From Akebia trifoliata (Eukaryota > Streptophyta > Magnoliopsida > Ranunculales > Lardizabalaceae), in assembly GCA_017979445.1 (NCBI GenBank), contig CM030714.1:5580001-5644000 (forward strand): a stretch of 64,000 nt of DNA, written 5' to 3'. The notes beneath the pieces are model-generated. The model was not told the origin of the DNA, ran no database searches, and saw only the letters and a list, made by a program, of their open reading frames with translations. Positions 12,301 to 22,317 of this stretch are shown here, in pieces (the first letter of the stretch is position 1; every line of letters begins with the position of its first letter). Both the position numbers and the translations under genes were made by a program.

Positions 12301-12534
12301 ATTTTGTTCTGCCTGAATCAGAAAGATTCTACCTGCCTTTGAATATTTCGCTATCTTGAATTTCGAAGATGTTCGCCCCACCTCCAGTTGCCGAGAGACC
12401 CAAATAGCTTCCTCTTCCAGCAGCTGAATAACGAAATCCCTTTTACTCCTCTTCTCCTTAATCTCCAGACCTCTTTGACGTTGAATCCATACCTCTTTTA
12501 GCTCGAACACCTTCCGTTCCACCTTAATCTCCAT
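9388..12534 (-). CDS. LINE ORF1: DUF4283-like RNA-binding protein
   Basis: About 1048 residues from the Met at 12534 (MEIKVERK). The open frame extends 7 codons further upstream but only through a non-ATG codon. ORF1 proteins of plant L1 LINEs bind the element RNA and form the RNP. The region around residues 185-350 has the look of a DUF4283 domain (KWRWAFICRA, then GTWVDISGLPFHLW and LDKAKIKVGGYPW). The remainder is low-complexity, charged and Ser/Gln/Glu rich. I do not see a CCHC zinc knuckle, which many plant L1 ORF1 proteins have. The stop at 9388-9390 overlaps the ORF2 open frame, consistent with reinitiation or a short intergenic gap to the ORF2 Met at 9335. Confidence 0.85.
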   Translation of the reverse strand: MEIKVERKVFELKEVWIQRQRGLEIKEKRSKRDFVIQLLEEEAIWVSRQLEVGRTSSKFKIAKYSKAGRIFLIQAEQNLFGRFLKLQQFSNNFRSSGIVFPAGVGGNGWGELSLAIKARIIPDEKMKSPMEKGGSVNPWMKDIITDPMYESKGSSREEKSQGDELKQAYNNGSLFGKWRWAFICRASSQEADWEEFFSAMKLFLSKSEKLKMLEWEPSTRILMVSNKTEFQKLNLRREIAIGNYSFALRPWFADCNALKPAWNEKGTWVDISGLPFHLWISDVFRKVGKQLGGLVEVAPYTLRCARLDKAKIKVGGYPWKMPRGLYLWMDGFRYKLGVEVAGEGDQQRDFAQGVEKGETMEVRAVTDAGKQESGEDIQQNLQQLEEGCSVEKTMSGSMKRGRAVSHFARGCVRKKRFFKKSQNLVTSVSENGKLQPRRRIVKTVRTVYLLSRAARNLAYTKWLRKSGIVEKKKTKEYGLRTKQVGAQGNEAGIYSNKTLILGFNGLGCAAQSEDKLVQKASPGGKTVGKSRRASVRGGLFNRRLGLKLKQACGCSEQLSKFFRWFVRRVSKSTAPQYPKPKDTNSEEVVVQEVWRGFEVDEELLTEGEFQGDEGVEIREKDQRLVYEEEVNVGKGGEKEGEGQSAVLIDSSSRTGASGSRSFTQGQVKLNGRGETEEVREGQISGSFRSREGVNEDSVATLTKLPSIQSFSGTVGTRRQAQGTSFRAGYKFLVSTSDSENGKEGSDDEELIRMKETGTVGALIPVSKIWNRLRSDLWDHHGLSFVTGSSNILGSWQDSRGVSSGKGISNSSTDSSVFVHIPFLNNYLWVFGLESVRVYTSFSSCASFHFYVAPSNSVNRFQTPLALIEIPRISELSQEEDLLRETSRDVLRLSKSEVPFSQIQVEVTGSNQTEEYFDGHWDDRGSGDPNAVQVEKMLAQTEMETVEWLLGQAFSMAEEFGIVHETDDKDCSLILRVAIGDSKDRALLEAELQELGKESGVGDEVLGLDGSDNQVIQTYRDGHSNEVVVVASMDSVKRFYRPKLANEVV

Positions 12535-12638
12535 TCGGCTGATTTTTAAGTACAAGAGGAACTCAAAGCAAAAAACTAAGCTTCTAGTTCTTCAAGGTGA
12601 ATAGGCCAACATTTTAAATGAATGACTATTTTCCTTAT

Positions 12639-12650
12639 CCTAATTCAATT
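12639..12650. repeat. Target-site duplication, LINE 5' side
   Basis: CCTAATTCAATT is identical to 5547-5558. It marks the 5' end of the LINE at 12638 and the resumption of the LRR reading frame. Confidence 0.92.
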
Positions 12651-14727
12651 ACAACTGCAAGATGTTCAATTTCAACCTCTATGGAGGTTCCTAAACAATC
12701 ACATACAAAGAAGTTCTCCTAGATTCCTAACTATATACAGAGATACATTTGATACGCATGAAAATCCACCACAGTGGGAAGACATAGAAAGGATCAATTT
12801 TTACTATACCCCTGATAGATATCCAATGTCTCCTCCAAAATGCAGTAAGCTCTCTACACTTGTTGTCAGTAATTGGCCAGATTTCAAGAAGTTCTCAGAA
12901 AACTTTTTGGAGCACATGGAGAGTGTTCGAGTTCTTGGCCTCATGAATACAAGTATCTCATCTCTGCCTTCTTCTTTCCCCTGTTTGGGCAGAAGCCTTA
13001 AGATACTAAATTTACGAGATTGCAGTGAATTAAGGCATCTCCAAGTTTCTTACTTGCGAGTGCTATCAAAACTTGAGGTGCTAGATCTTTCAAAAACACA
13101 TTTGGAAGAAATCCCAGATGAATCTTTCGAGGGACTGCACAGCCTTCGACTCCTCGATCTTTCTCAATGTTCTCAATTGTCCTCACTGCCATCGTCAATA
13201 TCGTGCTTGAACAACCTTGAGCAACTCTTGCTTCAAGGTTGTACAAATCTGATGGTTCTTCCCAATCTTATCAACCTAAAGAAACTGAACCTTGAGTCTT
13301 GCTCAAACTTAAGGACTGTGGTTCCTAGTTTGCTACAAATCTCATCGTCCCTTAAACAACTCGACCTATCAAATTGTACTTCCCTAGAGGACCTCAATAA
13401 AGATGTTTCATCTTCGTTTGGTAGAATCCTCCCAAAAATCAAGGTTCTAGGCATTTCTCAAACCCGATCAGATAGGTTTTTCTCACTCAAAGGTTCTCCA
13501 AGTTTACAAACCATAACTTTGGTCAAAAACAGTAACCTTGAGGTGCTTGATCTTTCCTATACCAAAATCAACCAGTTCCCATTAGAGGGTTCCTCGAATC
13601 TAGATCCCTTGAGGCGTTTGAACCTACTAGGAGTGAAGCACATTCAAACAGTTAATTGGGAAGAAATAAGGTGGTTACCGCGAGAGCTGAACTGGGATCA
13701 ATGTGGTGATAGCACCGCATTCCATTTGCATTTTCCACAAACAAAATGGAATAGAGATGGCGACAACAATGGAATCTTTATATCCGTATCTAATGCCAGT
13801 ATTTTTCGATCTCTTACACCTTCATCTAAACTTTGGGAAAAATATTTGTTACGATTTAGTGTCTACATTTGCCCTTGTGTGGAACGAAGCAAGGACAAAC
13901 ACGTGCCTTCCCAAAGAGAGAGATCATGCTACAAAGATATCTACAACTCTAGAACAAAATCTTCTACTCCTTATTATGAAAGGAGTATGGAGATTGAGAG
14001 AGTTGAGAGATATCCAAAAGGCATCTCCGGAATTCTTAGTCACACACAATTTTTCTCTCTCCATGATGAAAGTTCGGTTAAGAAATTATCCAATTTGGAT
14101 ATCGAAAATATGGTAGAGCTGAAAGAATGTCGGTTCGAAAAATGCTATGCAATGGAGGTCATCTTTGATGTGCAAGCTGGTGACAAGTCTAAATACCAGC
14201 CGTTGTTGAGGTGCCTAGAGATCATATGGATCTCTGAACTCATGCAATTGACGAATGTATGCATCAGTGTAGGAATACTGGAAAGAGGAAGCTTTGGTGT
14301 CCTAAAAAATCTGCATCTAGAGTATTGCCCACGAGTTGTGAATGTTTTCTCATCTGGTGTGTGTTTAGAAAGCTTGGAAGTGCTCGAAATTAAATTTTGT
14401 GGTAGACTACAAGAGGTCTTCTCAGGTGAGGCAAATGGAGAAAGTTCGTTGCAGAAATTGCACACTTTGTGCCTTTGGGAGCTTCCCAACTTGGAAAGCA
14501 TTGTTCGCGACGTGTCCTTGACATCCTTAAACAGGGCCAAAGTAAAGGGATGTCCAAAGCTACACAAAATTCCTGTTCTTAGCAGCAGTAGCAATAGCAA
14601 CAACAATAATCTTGAGGTCACAGGTGAGTCCGAATGGTGGGAGCAACTGCAATGGGAAGACAGAAATGTCAAGCACAAAGTCTGTTTCAAAAGGTTGCAT
14701 TCAACAAGATTTCCCAAACCCACTTAA
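12651..14727 (+). pseudogene. LRR gene A, 3' half: LRR domain and C-terminus
   Basis: Continues in frame from the 5' half once the LINE is removed (LIQLQLQDV...). It contains about a dozen leucine-rich repeats of the NLR type (SLPSSFPCLGRSLKILNLRD, LSKLEVLDLSKTHLEEIP and others) and a C-terminal block typical of CC-NBS-LRR proteins (LEVLEIKFCGRLQEVF, GESEWWEQLQWED). Compared with gene B it lacks 52 residues, two LRR units, by an in-frame deletion near 13260. The frame is open to the stop at 14725-14727. Cut off from its promoter, start codon and N-terminus by the LINE, it is unlikely to be expressed normally. Confidence 0.88.
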
Positions 14728-16814
14728 GGTAATTGAAAACGATTTATATATGTTATGTATTTGTTATTTATTGTTCTATTCATAGTTTTCAAATTCGAAA
14801 AGTTGAACCAAATTGGAAGCCATGGAGTCTTAGTCAAATTAAAACTCGAATGAGTCAATATAAAATAACAAAAATTATTTAAATTAGTTTAAAATTATTG
14901 AAAAATCTGGAACTTAGATATATTTTTTAGTTATTTTTATGGTTTTTTGCTCTAAAAGAGCATTGACGGGTCAACTTTTGAGTTCAATCAGCAAGTTTTA
15001 AAACTATGGTTCTATCATGACTCAGGGTGGGCCATCGGAAGTTCGGAACGTACTTTGGTGGATCTACACATACTTGTAGTTTCCTTCTGATCATAATGTA
15101 TTACATCTCCTAAAGTACTTTTTTTTTATCTACCAAAGTGGTTGGTTATGGATCAACATCTTGGATTATTATGTTATTACATGGATAGTGAATGTCATAT
15201 TTAATGAATTCCTATTATTTGCATAATATATTAAATTGAAAAAAAAATAGAAGATAGAATTCAAAAGATTTGATATTGTGCATGATCTCATGATGAAAAG
15301 TGATTTATTTTGATGGTTATTGCAGGAAAGAGTAAGAGCTAGACCTTGTGGCTGTATCTGGTAAACACTAACTTCTCTTTAATCTCTTCCATTTTTGGCC
15401 AACAACTTAATAATCTTTGTTATATGTAATTAAAATTCAACAAGAAACATTATTTTGAAAATTTACCAAGACCGAGATGATTCACTCGAGTCATCTCGAT
15501 ATCCTTTGTGAACAAGATGAGATGCCATGACTGAGATTCACCTCTTCCAAAATTGAGTGAAATTTAGGCAATGGATACTCCATCTAACACATTTGGTTTC
15601 GTAATCACATTATATTGCACTTTACTGTGACTAGCAAACCATACGAAGGTATTGGGGCAAGAGCAATGATTATTATAGTCACTAATAAAGATTTTTCATT
15701 GCTAATTTGAAACAAGTTTTTCGTTTGCTTATCTAGATACACTCATTGAGCATATTATGGTCACTAATAAAGTAAATTTAGTTTTCATAATAGGGAAGAT
15801 GCAGAAGATGCCTAATGTGTCAATGGGGTTGTTTGTGTAGATCCACTAGACTATGGAGTATGGAGTGAAATAAATGGAAGAAGCCGAGGTTGTTCATGCT
15901 CAGACATTTATTATCTTGTTTGGATGGTTGAGGCCATTTTATTTTTAATTCTCATTATGCTGTTATGTATGTTCTTATTTGTATTGGATTGTATGGCTTG
16001 TTTTATACCTTGTAATATTTGTGATTGTAGGTCTTGTCTTCTATTGTGTATGAAATACTTCCTATTAAATGAGAGAATGTCTTTCATGTATTATTTGTTA
16101 CTTACATGTCCTCTTTGTCACTTATGTCTATTAAATGATCATGACATATATTATTTTTTTCTTACTTGAATGAATTATGGTAATTTATTTTTTAAGAATA
16201 TGTCTGAGAGTCAGAACGAAGAAACTGGGCTTGGAAACCTGAAAATTCATATATAAATAAGAACAACTAAACACAAAATGCAACAATTAAGAAATGAGTC
16301 TCTCATCCAAATTCCTAAAGGGATGCCCTTAAGAGATCTACATATTCGCAACTCCTCCTTATATACAACTTTTTATCCCAATGGCAAAACCCAATATCAT
16401 AATTAACATTCAACTCTCTGTAATCAGTGGTTTTACTATGGAGTTCAATAAAAAAAAAAAGAAAAAAGGATGAATCTCACATATAATTTTAAAAATAAAA
16501 AAATTAAATTAAAATGAAGAAGAAGAAGAAGAAGAAGGAACCAAGTAATGCTCATTCTGTTATCTTCACTTTCCCCTCCTTCCTCTCCCTCCCTAATCTC
16601 CCAACTTGATAGATCCTCACCCTTCTTTACCAAAGCACCCCAAATTCATATTCAACCATCCTTGAATAACAGCACTCACCTGTGTGTGTGTGTGGTGGGG
16701 GGAGTGTTGGCTGGATATGCTTATAGTAACTTGTTGCATCTCCTTAAAGAGAAGCAGAAGCTAGAGCAAGAAACCAACAACCACTGCTCACATTTCATCA
16801 CACTTCAGAAGGGC
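14728..16814. other. 3' flank of LRR gene A and following spacer
   Basis: Matches the 3' flank of gene B up to about 16195. AAG|GTAATT directly after the stop looks like a splice donor. TTATTGCAG before 15326 looks like the acceptor, leaving a candidate 35-nt untranslated exon (15326-15360) with its own donor GTAAAC. The same signals occur in copy B (43447-43481). A hAT-like MITE lies inside the putative intron. From 16196 to 16814 there is AT-rich spacer with GAA and GT runs, and no gene is seen. Confidence 0.5.
14781..15008. mobile_element. hAT-like MITE in 3' flank (shared with copy B)
   Basis: 228 bp starting CATAGTTTTCAAA and ending TTTTAAAACTATG, flanked by GTTCTATT (14773-14780) and GTTCTATC (15009-15016). 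Its length and termini match the element at 1966-2194. It is present at the same place in copy B (about 42927-43156), so it predates the duplication. Confidence 0.6.
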
Positions 16815-17613
16815 CAGGGCCACCACACTTGGTTCGTGAGCTACCAAGGGTGAGCTCTAGATCATCTGATACACACTCCTCATGTTCGTGAGCTTCCAAA
16901 TGCAAACTCATCCGAGATGGAATCTGACATTGGAACATCGGCAGCATGGAAAGAGGTCCCAACCATGACCGGAGAACATGTTCCACTCTGCCCTGGCGTC
17001 CACATACGAGAGCCAGGCATGACCGGAGAGCATGTTCCACTCTGCCCCGGCATCCACATACAGGAGCTTCCCCTTCCTGCTAATGCCTCTTCCTTGCAGC
17101 CAAATGGGTTTGAGGAGAGGAGGCTGAACGTCGGAGATATCGGTCAACCAGTTGGAATTTGGATCTCTGCAAACCACCCAGAGTCAGGAGGGAGAATCTG
17201 ATGTCCCAGACTTGGTGGGGTGGAGGAGGGTAAGAAAGAGTGGTGGTGGTGTCCACTAGCCCAGGTCGGGCCAGCAGTTGTGTCATCCCAGTTGGTCTTG
17301 ATCCGAGGAGTTTGGGGAGATGGGGAGCTAAGTGGAGGGGTGACGGGTGTGCTCATGGAGCCACTCGGTATGTAGAGGTGGCGAGGTAGTTTGGATGGAT
17401 TAGGGAATTGGTGTCGCCATTAGCATTGGCATTAGAGGCATAAGAACGTGAGGTCGGGCTTGAGAAGGATGAGGAGGGTGGACTTGGGTTGTAAGAAGCA
17501 CATGGGCTTCGATGGTATGATGAACTGGAAGTCCTCACCGTACCAGACCCACCACCCATCACATCCATGCCAACCTCCATGTCAATTCGCTCTACAGGCT
17601 TGCATCCCTGCAA
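16815..17613 (-). pseudogene. BES1/BZR1-type transcription factor, second-exon pseudogene
   Basis: BES1/BZR1 proteins are brassinosteroid-responsive transcription factors. The minus strand opens with a splice acceptor (TTTTTGCAG) and then the start of the family's exon 2 (CKPVERIDME). The Ser/Pro-rich block follows (SPCASYNPSPPSSSF), then LYIPSG-STPVTPPLSSP, the DWDD-like TNWDD, FLPSSTPPS, the PEST-like and SPTFSL blocks, and the C-terminal EAR-like motif DDLELTLG near 16830. Disabling changes: a frameshift near 17395 where the WLKNLS segment is missing, a GGA-to-TGA nonsense codon near 17145, and a frameshift between 16910 and 16860. A 54-bp tandem duplication repeats the [14 protein letters not shown] block. 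The first exon with the DNA-binding domain is absent. It is not transcribed in any evident way. Confidence 0.85.
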
Positions 17614-17974
17614 AAACAGACGATAATGAAATTAAATATCAGAATATTTTGAAATAGGTGAGATGAAGAGAGGTTTAAAGCTCCAACTATAAGCGTTATA
17701 CATCACAACATGATTCAACTTTAACCCACTTGTTTTTTGGTTTTACTCGTGAAAGTCTGAGTGTGCCTAAGGTTGGCAGAGACACTTTTTTATTAAAAAT
17801 TAAAGAAATTTAATGAAATAAAGAAGTGGAGCATGAGGAGGCCTCAAATACAAGCAAAGGCAAAACACAATCTAGCTACTCAATTCACATACCGAGTCCT
17901 ATCTAAATCAAAAATCCTCAAAAAACACTCCCCCTTAAATTCTACACACTTTACAACTAAATAATAATAATAAT

Positions 17975-18145
17975 GCTGAAGTGACCTCAATATTGTACCT
18001 CATATCGCACATCCTGACATGAAAATGTATAGGAAGCATATGTGCTTTCATCAAGGTACGACTCAAAAAGCATTTACAGTACCTACACACTTTCACATCA
18101 GGATGTGCAGTATGAGGTACAATCTTGAGGTCACTCCAGCATAAC
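17975..18145. mobile_element. Foldback MITE, same family as 4153-4322
   Basis: Arms of about 60 bp start TGCTGAAGTGACCTCAA and end TTGAGGTCACTCCAGCA. The inner arms carry CATCCTGACATGAAAATG and its complement. Arm identity is high, so this copy is younger than those in segments A and B. Confidence 0.7.
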
Positions 18146-18179
18146 TAAAAAAATGACCATTTCTCTGTCCGTAAATTCT

Positions 18180-18340
18180 TTGGACCACTAGCACTGGAAG
18201 AAAAGAAATCAGAAACTCGGGAAACACGACAAAATATGAAGAAGATGGTAAATGTGTCCACACCTCACAGGCAAAGTCAAAATGAATTAGAAAATGATTA
18301 ATAGATTTGCTACGTACTTGATTTGCATTAGGATCAAAAA
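18180..18340 (-). pseudogene. LINE ORF2 zf-RVT remnant
   Basis: The minus-strand translation contains a run resembling the zinc-binding end of LINE ORF2 (SINHFLIHFDFACEVWTHL), comparable to the SVNHILLHCSFSRAIW block of the intact LINE. It is surrounded by stops. It comes from a different LINE lineage than the intact copy. Confidence 0.5.
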
Positions 18341-18509
18341 TCTTTAGAGATGATGCCCCAGTCCTCAGTCACTAAGCTAAGAATCGACAACCCTTCCTTT
18401 GATAATAGTGAAAACAATCCCGGAAACTAAGCCTGAAGGGGAATCACACCGCACCAAGGCTCTTCCTAAAACCTCACCCTTTCCCCCAATTTGAATGTCA
18501 TTCATTTAT

Positions 18510-19318
18510 GGAAATCAACATAAACACATTTTTCTTGAATCTACATCACTTGAGGTGCTTGAACCTACTAGGCATGAAGCACACTCAAACAGTTGATTGG
18601 GAAGACATAAGTTAGCTACCGTGAGAGCTGATCTGGGATCAATGTGATGATGACAGTGCATTCCATTTGCATTTTCCACAAACTAAATGGCAAGGAGATG
18701 TCGACAATAATGGAATTTTTATATCTATAAGTAATGCCAGTATTTTTCGATCTCTTACACCTTCATCTCAACTTTGGGAAAAATATTTGTTATGATTTAG
18801 TGTCTATATTTGCCCTTGTGTGAAACGAAGCAAGGGCAAAGATGTGCCTTCTCAAAGAGAGAGATCATGCTACAAAGATATCTACAACTCTAGAACAAAA
18901 TCTTCTGTTCCTTATTATGAAAGGAGTATGGAGATTGAGAGAGGAATTCTCAGTTACACACAAATTTTCTCTCTCCATAATGAAAGTTCGGTTAAGAAAT
19001 TATCCAATTTGGATATTGAAAATATGGTAGAGTTGAAAGAATGTCGGTTCAAAAAATGCTATGCAAATGGAGGTCATCTTTGACGTGCAAGCTGGTAACA
19101 AGGCTAAATACCAGCTGTTGTTGAGGTGCCTAGAGATCCTATGGATCTCTAAAGTCATGAAATTGATGAACGTATGTGTTAGTATAGGAATACTGGAAAG
19201 AGGAAGCTTTGATGTCCTAAAAAATCTGCATCTAGAGTATTGCCCACGAATTGTGAATGTTTTCTCATCTGGTGTGTGTTTGGAAAGCTTGGAAGTGCTC
19301 AAAATTAAAGAACAGTAG
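18510..19318 (+). pseudogene. LRR gene fragment, third copy
   Basis: Matches the C-terminal third of LRR genes A and B (from the NLLGVKHIQTVNW region to LESLEVLEIK). It carries stop codons in the first 250 bp (for example TAG in the WLPRELNWD block) and a frameshift at about 19064 where one A is gained before GGAGGTCATC. It lacks the VERYPKGIS segment and ends near 19318, followed by a short piece matching the 3' untranslated region of the other copies (about 19330-19372). It shows that the LRR family had at least three copies at this locus. Confidence 0.85.
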
Positions 19319-19712
19319 ACTATGGTTTTACTAGATAAACACTAGCTTTTCCTTAATCTCTTCCATTTTAATAATTTTAGTTATATGTCACAAAAAATGT
19401 CGTTTGTGATTGCAATCATATGTCACAAAAAATGTTGTTTGTGATTACAAATATATCCTTGTAACTATATAATCTTCATAACACCCTTTAATTAATATTT
19501 TAAATTACAAATGAGCCCTTCAGCTATAATGCCTTTGCAAATGCCACCTTCTAGTTGAAGGATACTCTATGATACTAAATTTAGGGTTAAAAAGTTTGGC
19601 CCGAATTCAATAGGATCGGGTTTTTAATGACTTTAAATGGGCTGGGCTTGCGATTTACTTTTTGTGGCCAACTAGATTGGGCTTTTCTAGACCCTATACA
19701 TATATATATATA
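19319..19712. other. Spacer, no gene seen
   Basis: Contains a direct repeat of about 40 bp (19384-19422 and 19424-19462, unit ATGTCACAAAAAATGT) and otherwise AT-rich sequence leading into a TA run. Confidence 0.5.
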
Positions 19713-20089
19713 GGGAAATGTTCAGCACCCTAAGTTTTACCACACTTTAACAAATGTTTTTTGTCCTACATGGGTTAGAAGTTTTGGAATGAGTTGATTT
19801 TTGGTGAGGATGATCTCTATGATTAGAAGATCATCCTCCCCAAAAATCAGCCCATTCCGAAATGTTTAGCCCCATGTTTACACGTTGAAAAATCGTGGAC
19901 CGTCCATTTTTTGTAAATCAATTTTGATGGGGTTAGAAGTTTTGGAATGAGCTGATTTTTGGTGAGGATGATCTCCTCACCATAGAGATCATCCTCACCA
20001 AAAATCAGCTCATTCCGAAACTTCTAACCCATGTAAGACAAAACGCGTTTGTTAAAGTGTGTGGTAAAACTAAGGGTGGCGAACGGGAC

Positions 20090-20091
<2 letters not shown>
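19713..20091. mobile_element. TA-flanked foldback element, unit 1
   Basis: A 379-bp foldback element with (TA)n on both sides. It starts GGGAAATGTTCAGCACCC and ends GGGTGGCGAACGGGACC, with inverted arms carrying CTAAGTTTTACCACAC. The interior has inverted pairs of GAGGATGATCTC. No transposase is encoded. The position in a TA microsatellite, with no other target duplication, recalls the rice Micron MITE family. The superfamily is not proven here. Confidence 0.7.

Positions 20092-20132
<41 letters not shown>
20092..20132. repeat. TA microsatellite
   Basis: About 20 TA units between two foldback elements. A second run of about 15 units lies at 20506-20535, and others are at 26390-26427, 37687-37726 and 38499-38540. 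Each abuts the end of an element. Confidence 0.95.
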
Positions 20133-20135
<3 letters not shown>

Positions 20136-20503
20136 AAATGTTCAGCACCCTAAGTTTTACCACACACTTTAACAAACGTTTTTTGTCCTACATGGGTTAG
20201 AAGTTTTGGAATGAGCTGATTTTTGGTGAGGATGATCTCTATGATTAGAAGATCATCCTCCCCAAAAATCAGCCCATTCCGAAATGTTTAGCCCCATGTT
20301 TACACGTTGAAAAATCGTGGACCGTCCATTTTTTGTAAATCAATTTTGATGGGGTTAGAAGTTTTGGAATGAGCTGATTTTTGGTGAGGATCACCATAGA
20401 GATCATCCTCACCAAAAATCAGCTCATTCCAAAACTTCTAACCCATGTAAGACAAAACGCGTTTGTTAAAGTGTGTGGTAAAACTTAGGGTGCCGAACGG
20501 GAC

Positions 20504-20505
<2 letters not shown>
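20133..20505. mobile_element. TA-flanked foldback element, unit 2
   Basis: A second copy of unit 1 in the same orientation, separated from it only by about 40 bp of TA repeats. It differs by a small deletion in the central hairpin near 20391 and point changes. Direct tandem placement suggests repeated insertion into the same microsatellite or a local duplication between TA tracts. Confidence 0.75.
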
Positions 20506-20535
<30 letters not shown>

Positions 20536-20537
<2 letters not shown>

Positions 20538-20967
20538 GGAGCGTTCGCTGGCTAACTTTTTGGCAAACGGATTGGCAAACATTTTGGGTGCGTTGGATCT
20601 AACGACATCGAACGGGCGTGATTTAATCTCACGTGTTATAATACAAATATACATATTTACAGCGCCATCCCTTAACAATTATTTATTTCGTGCTTCCTCC
20701 CTCTCCTCTTTAAACCAGAGAGAACAGAACTCTCTGTTCTCTTTCTCTCTTCAAACTCTCTCCTCTCTTCGAACTCTCTCACTCGCTCTCACCCTCTCTC
20801 TCACTCTCGCCCTCTCTCTCACTCGCTCTCGCTCTCATTATTCTCTCTCGCTCGCTCTCTCTCTCTCTCTCACTCTCTCACTCACTCACGCTGAAACCCT
20901 CGCACTGAAACCCTCTCTCTCACTCTTTCATTCTCTCTCGCACGAACACAAACACGAACGGGACCCT
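20536..20967 (+). repeat. Left terminal inverted repeat of the gene-carrying element
   Basis: The outer 150 bp includes TTGGCAAACGGATTGGCAAAC and CAGCGCCATCCCT, and both occur as complements in the right arm. The inner part is CTCTCT and CACTCTCT repeats ending in CGCACGAACAC and GGGACCCT. The pyrimidine-rich arms resemble plant 5' untranslated regions. A downstream ATG occurs at about 20986. Confidence 0.75.
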
Positions 20968-21164
20968 CCCACTATCGTTCCAGCCATGGTGACAAAGAAA
21001 ATGGAAACCTGGAGAGTGGCAGCTTGTAACAATCGATAAACAAAGGGGTTTGGTTGATTAGGGCTTTAAATTGTTCGAGAAATTGATGCCCAAGAGGCTC
21101 TTAAAGATGTCACAGCTTGAGAGGCCAAGAAGAATAGCATAAGCTGAAGGTGTATAGTGTTTTT

Positions 21165-21340
21165 TTATTTACTTAATCTTAGAAATATTAATTTTATTAA
21201 ATCTCATGTAGATGTGAAATTGTGAAGTTTGCATGTTTTCCTACCCCACTTGATTCTTTGTTATCTTTGTTACTTAATCTTAGAAATATTAAATTGATTG
21301 AATCTCATGTAGATGAGAAATTGTGAAGTTTGCATGTTAT
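21165..21340. repeat. Internal direct repeat in the element
   Basis: The units at about 21168-21235 and 21271-21337 share ACTTAATCTTAGAAATATTAA and AATCTCATGTAGATG plus GAAATTGTGAAGTTTGCATG. It is a local duplication before the TBL fragment. Confidence 0.75.
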
Positions 21341-21435
21341 CCTTGTTCTTTTACTCTGATTCAGTTTGAAAAATTACAAAAGAAAAATTTTGATGAGTTG
21401 GAAATTGGATGTATTTTAGGTTCAATGCATAAAAA

Positions 21436-21884
21436 ATGCTGGAATTGATTAGGGGGAAGAGACTGGTTTTTGTTGGTGATTCAATTAATAGGGACCAATG
21501 GGAATCCATATTGTGTTTATTGAGAGGACCCATCAAGGATCCGAAGTGCGTTTCTGAGTCCCATGGTCGAAGGATCACTAAAGAGAAGGGAAATTACAGT
21601 TTCAAATTTGTGGTAGTTCTGTGAAAACTTGTTCATTTCTTAATCGTATTTTGGATCTGCACAAATATTTGATTCTCGAGTGGTTTTTTTCAGGACTTTA
21701 AGTGTACAGTTGAATACGATGTCACTCATTTCTTAGTTCACGAGAGTAAGGCAAGAGTAAGACAGAAGCAAGTACCAACTCTGAGAATTGACACCATTGA
21801 TAGGAGCGCTTCGAAATGGAAAGGAGCTGATATTCTTGTTTTCAACATTGCACATTGGTGGTTTCATTACAAAACAAAAGCTGG
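21436..21884 (+). pseudogene. Trichome birefringence-like (TBL) gene fragment, two exons
   Basis: TBL/PMR5 proteins are Golgi polysaccharide O-acetyltransferases. Exon one (21436-21612) reads [20 protein letters not shown] and on, including the GDS motif, and ends at a GTAGTT donor. Exon two begins after a TTTTTTTCAG acceptor at 21694 (DFKCTVEYDVTHFLVHES...) and runs open to 21884 (LVFNIAHWWFHYKTKAG) followed by a GTGAGT donor. The PMR5N part and the C-terminal half with the DxxH motif are missing. Both exons lack stops and the splice signals are sound, so capture at DNA level was fairly recent. Confidence 0.85.
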
Positions 21885-22317
21885 GTGAGTATCATTCTTG
21901 AACTATTCTACGTAAAAGCTTCTCTAGTACACTATTTTTCTCATGTACATTCTTGTTTGAAGCTTTGTAGAAGCAAAATGATTCAATCAAACTAAGCTTC
22001 TTCAAAGCAATTCCATGAATCTTAGTCAATTTAGTAAATTTAATGTTGAAGCTAAAATGGGTTTGGTTTACATTAGATGTTTAAATAATGTTCCTCCAAC
22101 TTAGACTTTCAATCCTTGCATACTTAGAAAATATATAGGTTTTGAATGGTGTATTGTATTACATTTCGATGTATTACATTTTCCATATGTCCAATCAGAC
22201 TAGCCCCAAAGTAAAAGATATCCCACACTTTAACATGCTTTGTATTACTAGAGAGGATGGACTAAAATGCTTTAATTTTGGCCTCTTACATGGTTAGGAT
22301 TTCTACTCAACCCACCT

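Larger units (their letters stand above)
5559..12638 (-). mobile_element. Full-length L1-type LINE inserted in LRR gene A
   Basis: A 7.08-kb non-LTR retrotransposon on the minus strand with both reading frames open, a short 5' leader (12535-12638), a 3' untranslated region (5569-5693) and a poly(A) tail seen as a T run at 5557-5568. It is flanked by 10-12-bp direct repeats. The filled site interrupts an LRR coding frame whose empty version exists at 40612-40623. Intact ORFs, tail and exact target duplication indicate a recent insertion that could still be competent. The family also left decayed copies in the window (47982-48370 closely matches the ORF2 C-terminal region). Confidence 0.95.
1..16195. 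repeat. Segmental duplication, copy A
   Basis: Sequence from the window edge to about 16195 aligns nearly colinearly with 32272-44287 (copy B) in the same orientation. Shared features include a Mutator-like MITE, several foldback MITEs, the LRR gene and its 3' flank. Differences are large indels: copy A has the LINE at 5559-12638, a 229-bp hAT-like MITE at 1966-2194 and a 30-bp tandem duplication at 1143-1202. Copy B has about 3.5 kb of extra DNA at roughly 36060-39660. The left edge lies outside the window. Confidence 0.88.
17614..18509. other. Spacer with MITE and LINE scrap
   Basis: AT-rich. Apart from the foldback element at 17975-18145 and a LINE fragment at 18180-18340, nothing recognisable is seen. 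Confidence 0.5.

Noticed and set aside
20560..21039. 159-codon plus-strand open frame in CT-rich DNA, and similar frames at 25889-26405 on minus
   Set aside because: These run through the low-complexity arms of the inverted repeats (SLTLSL and LSLSLT strings). The reading frame reflects the repeat and not coding constraint.
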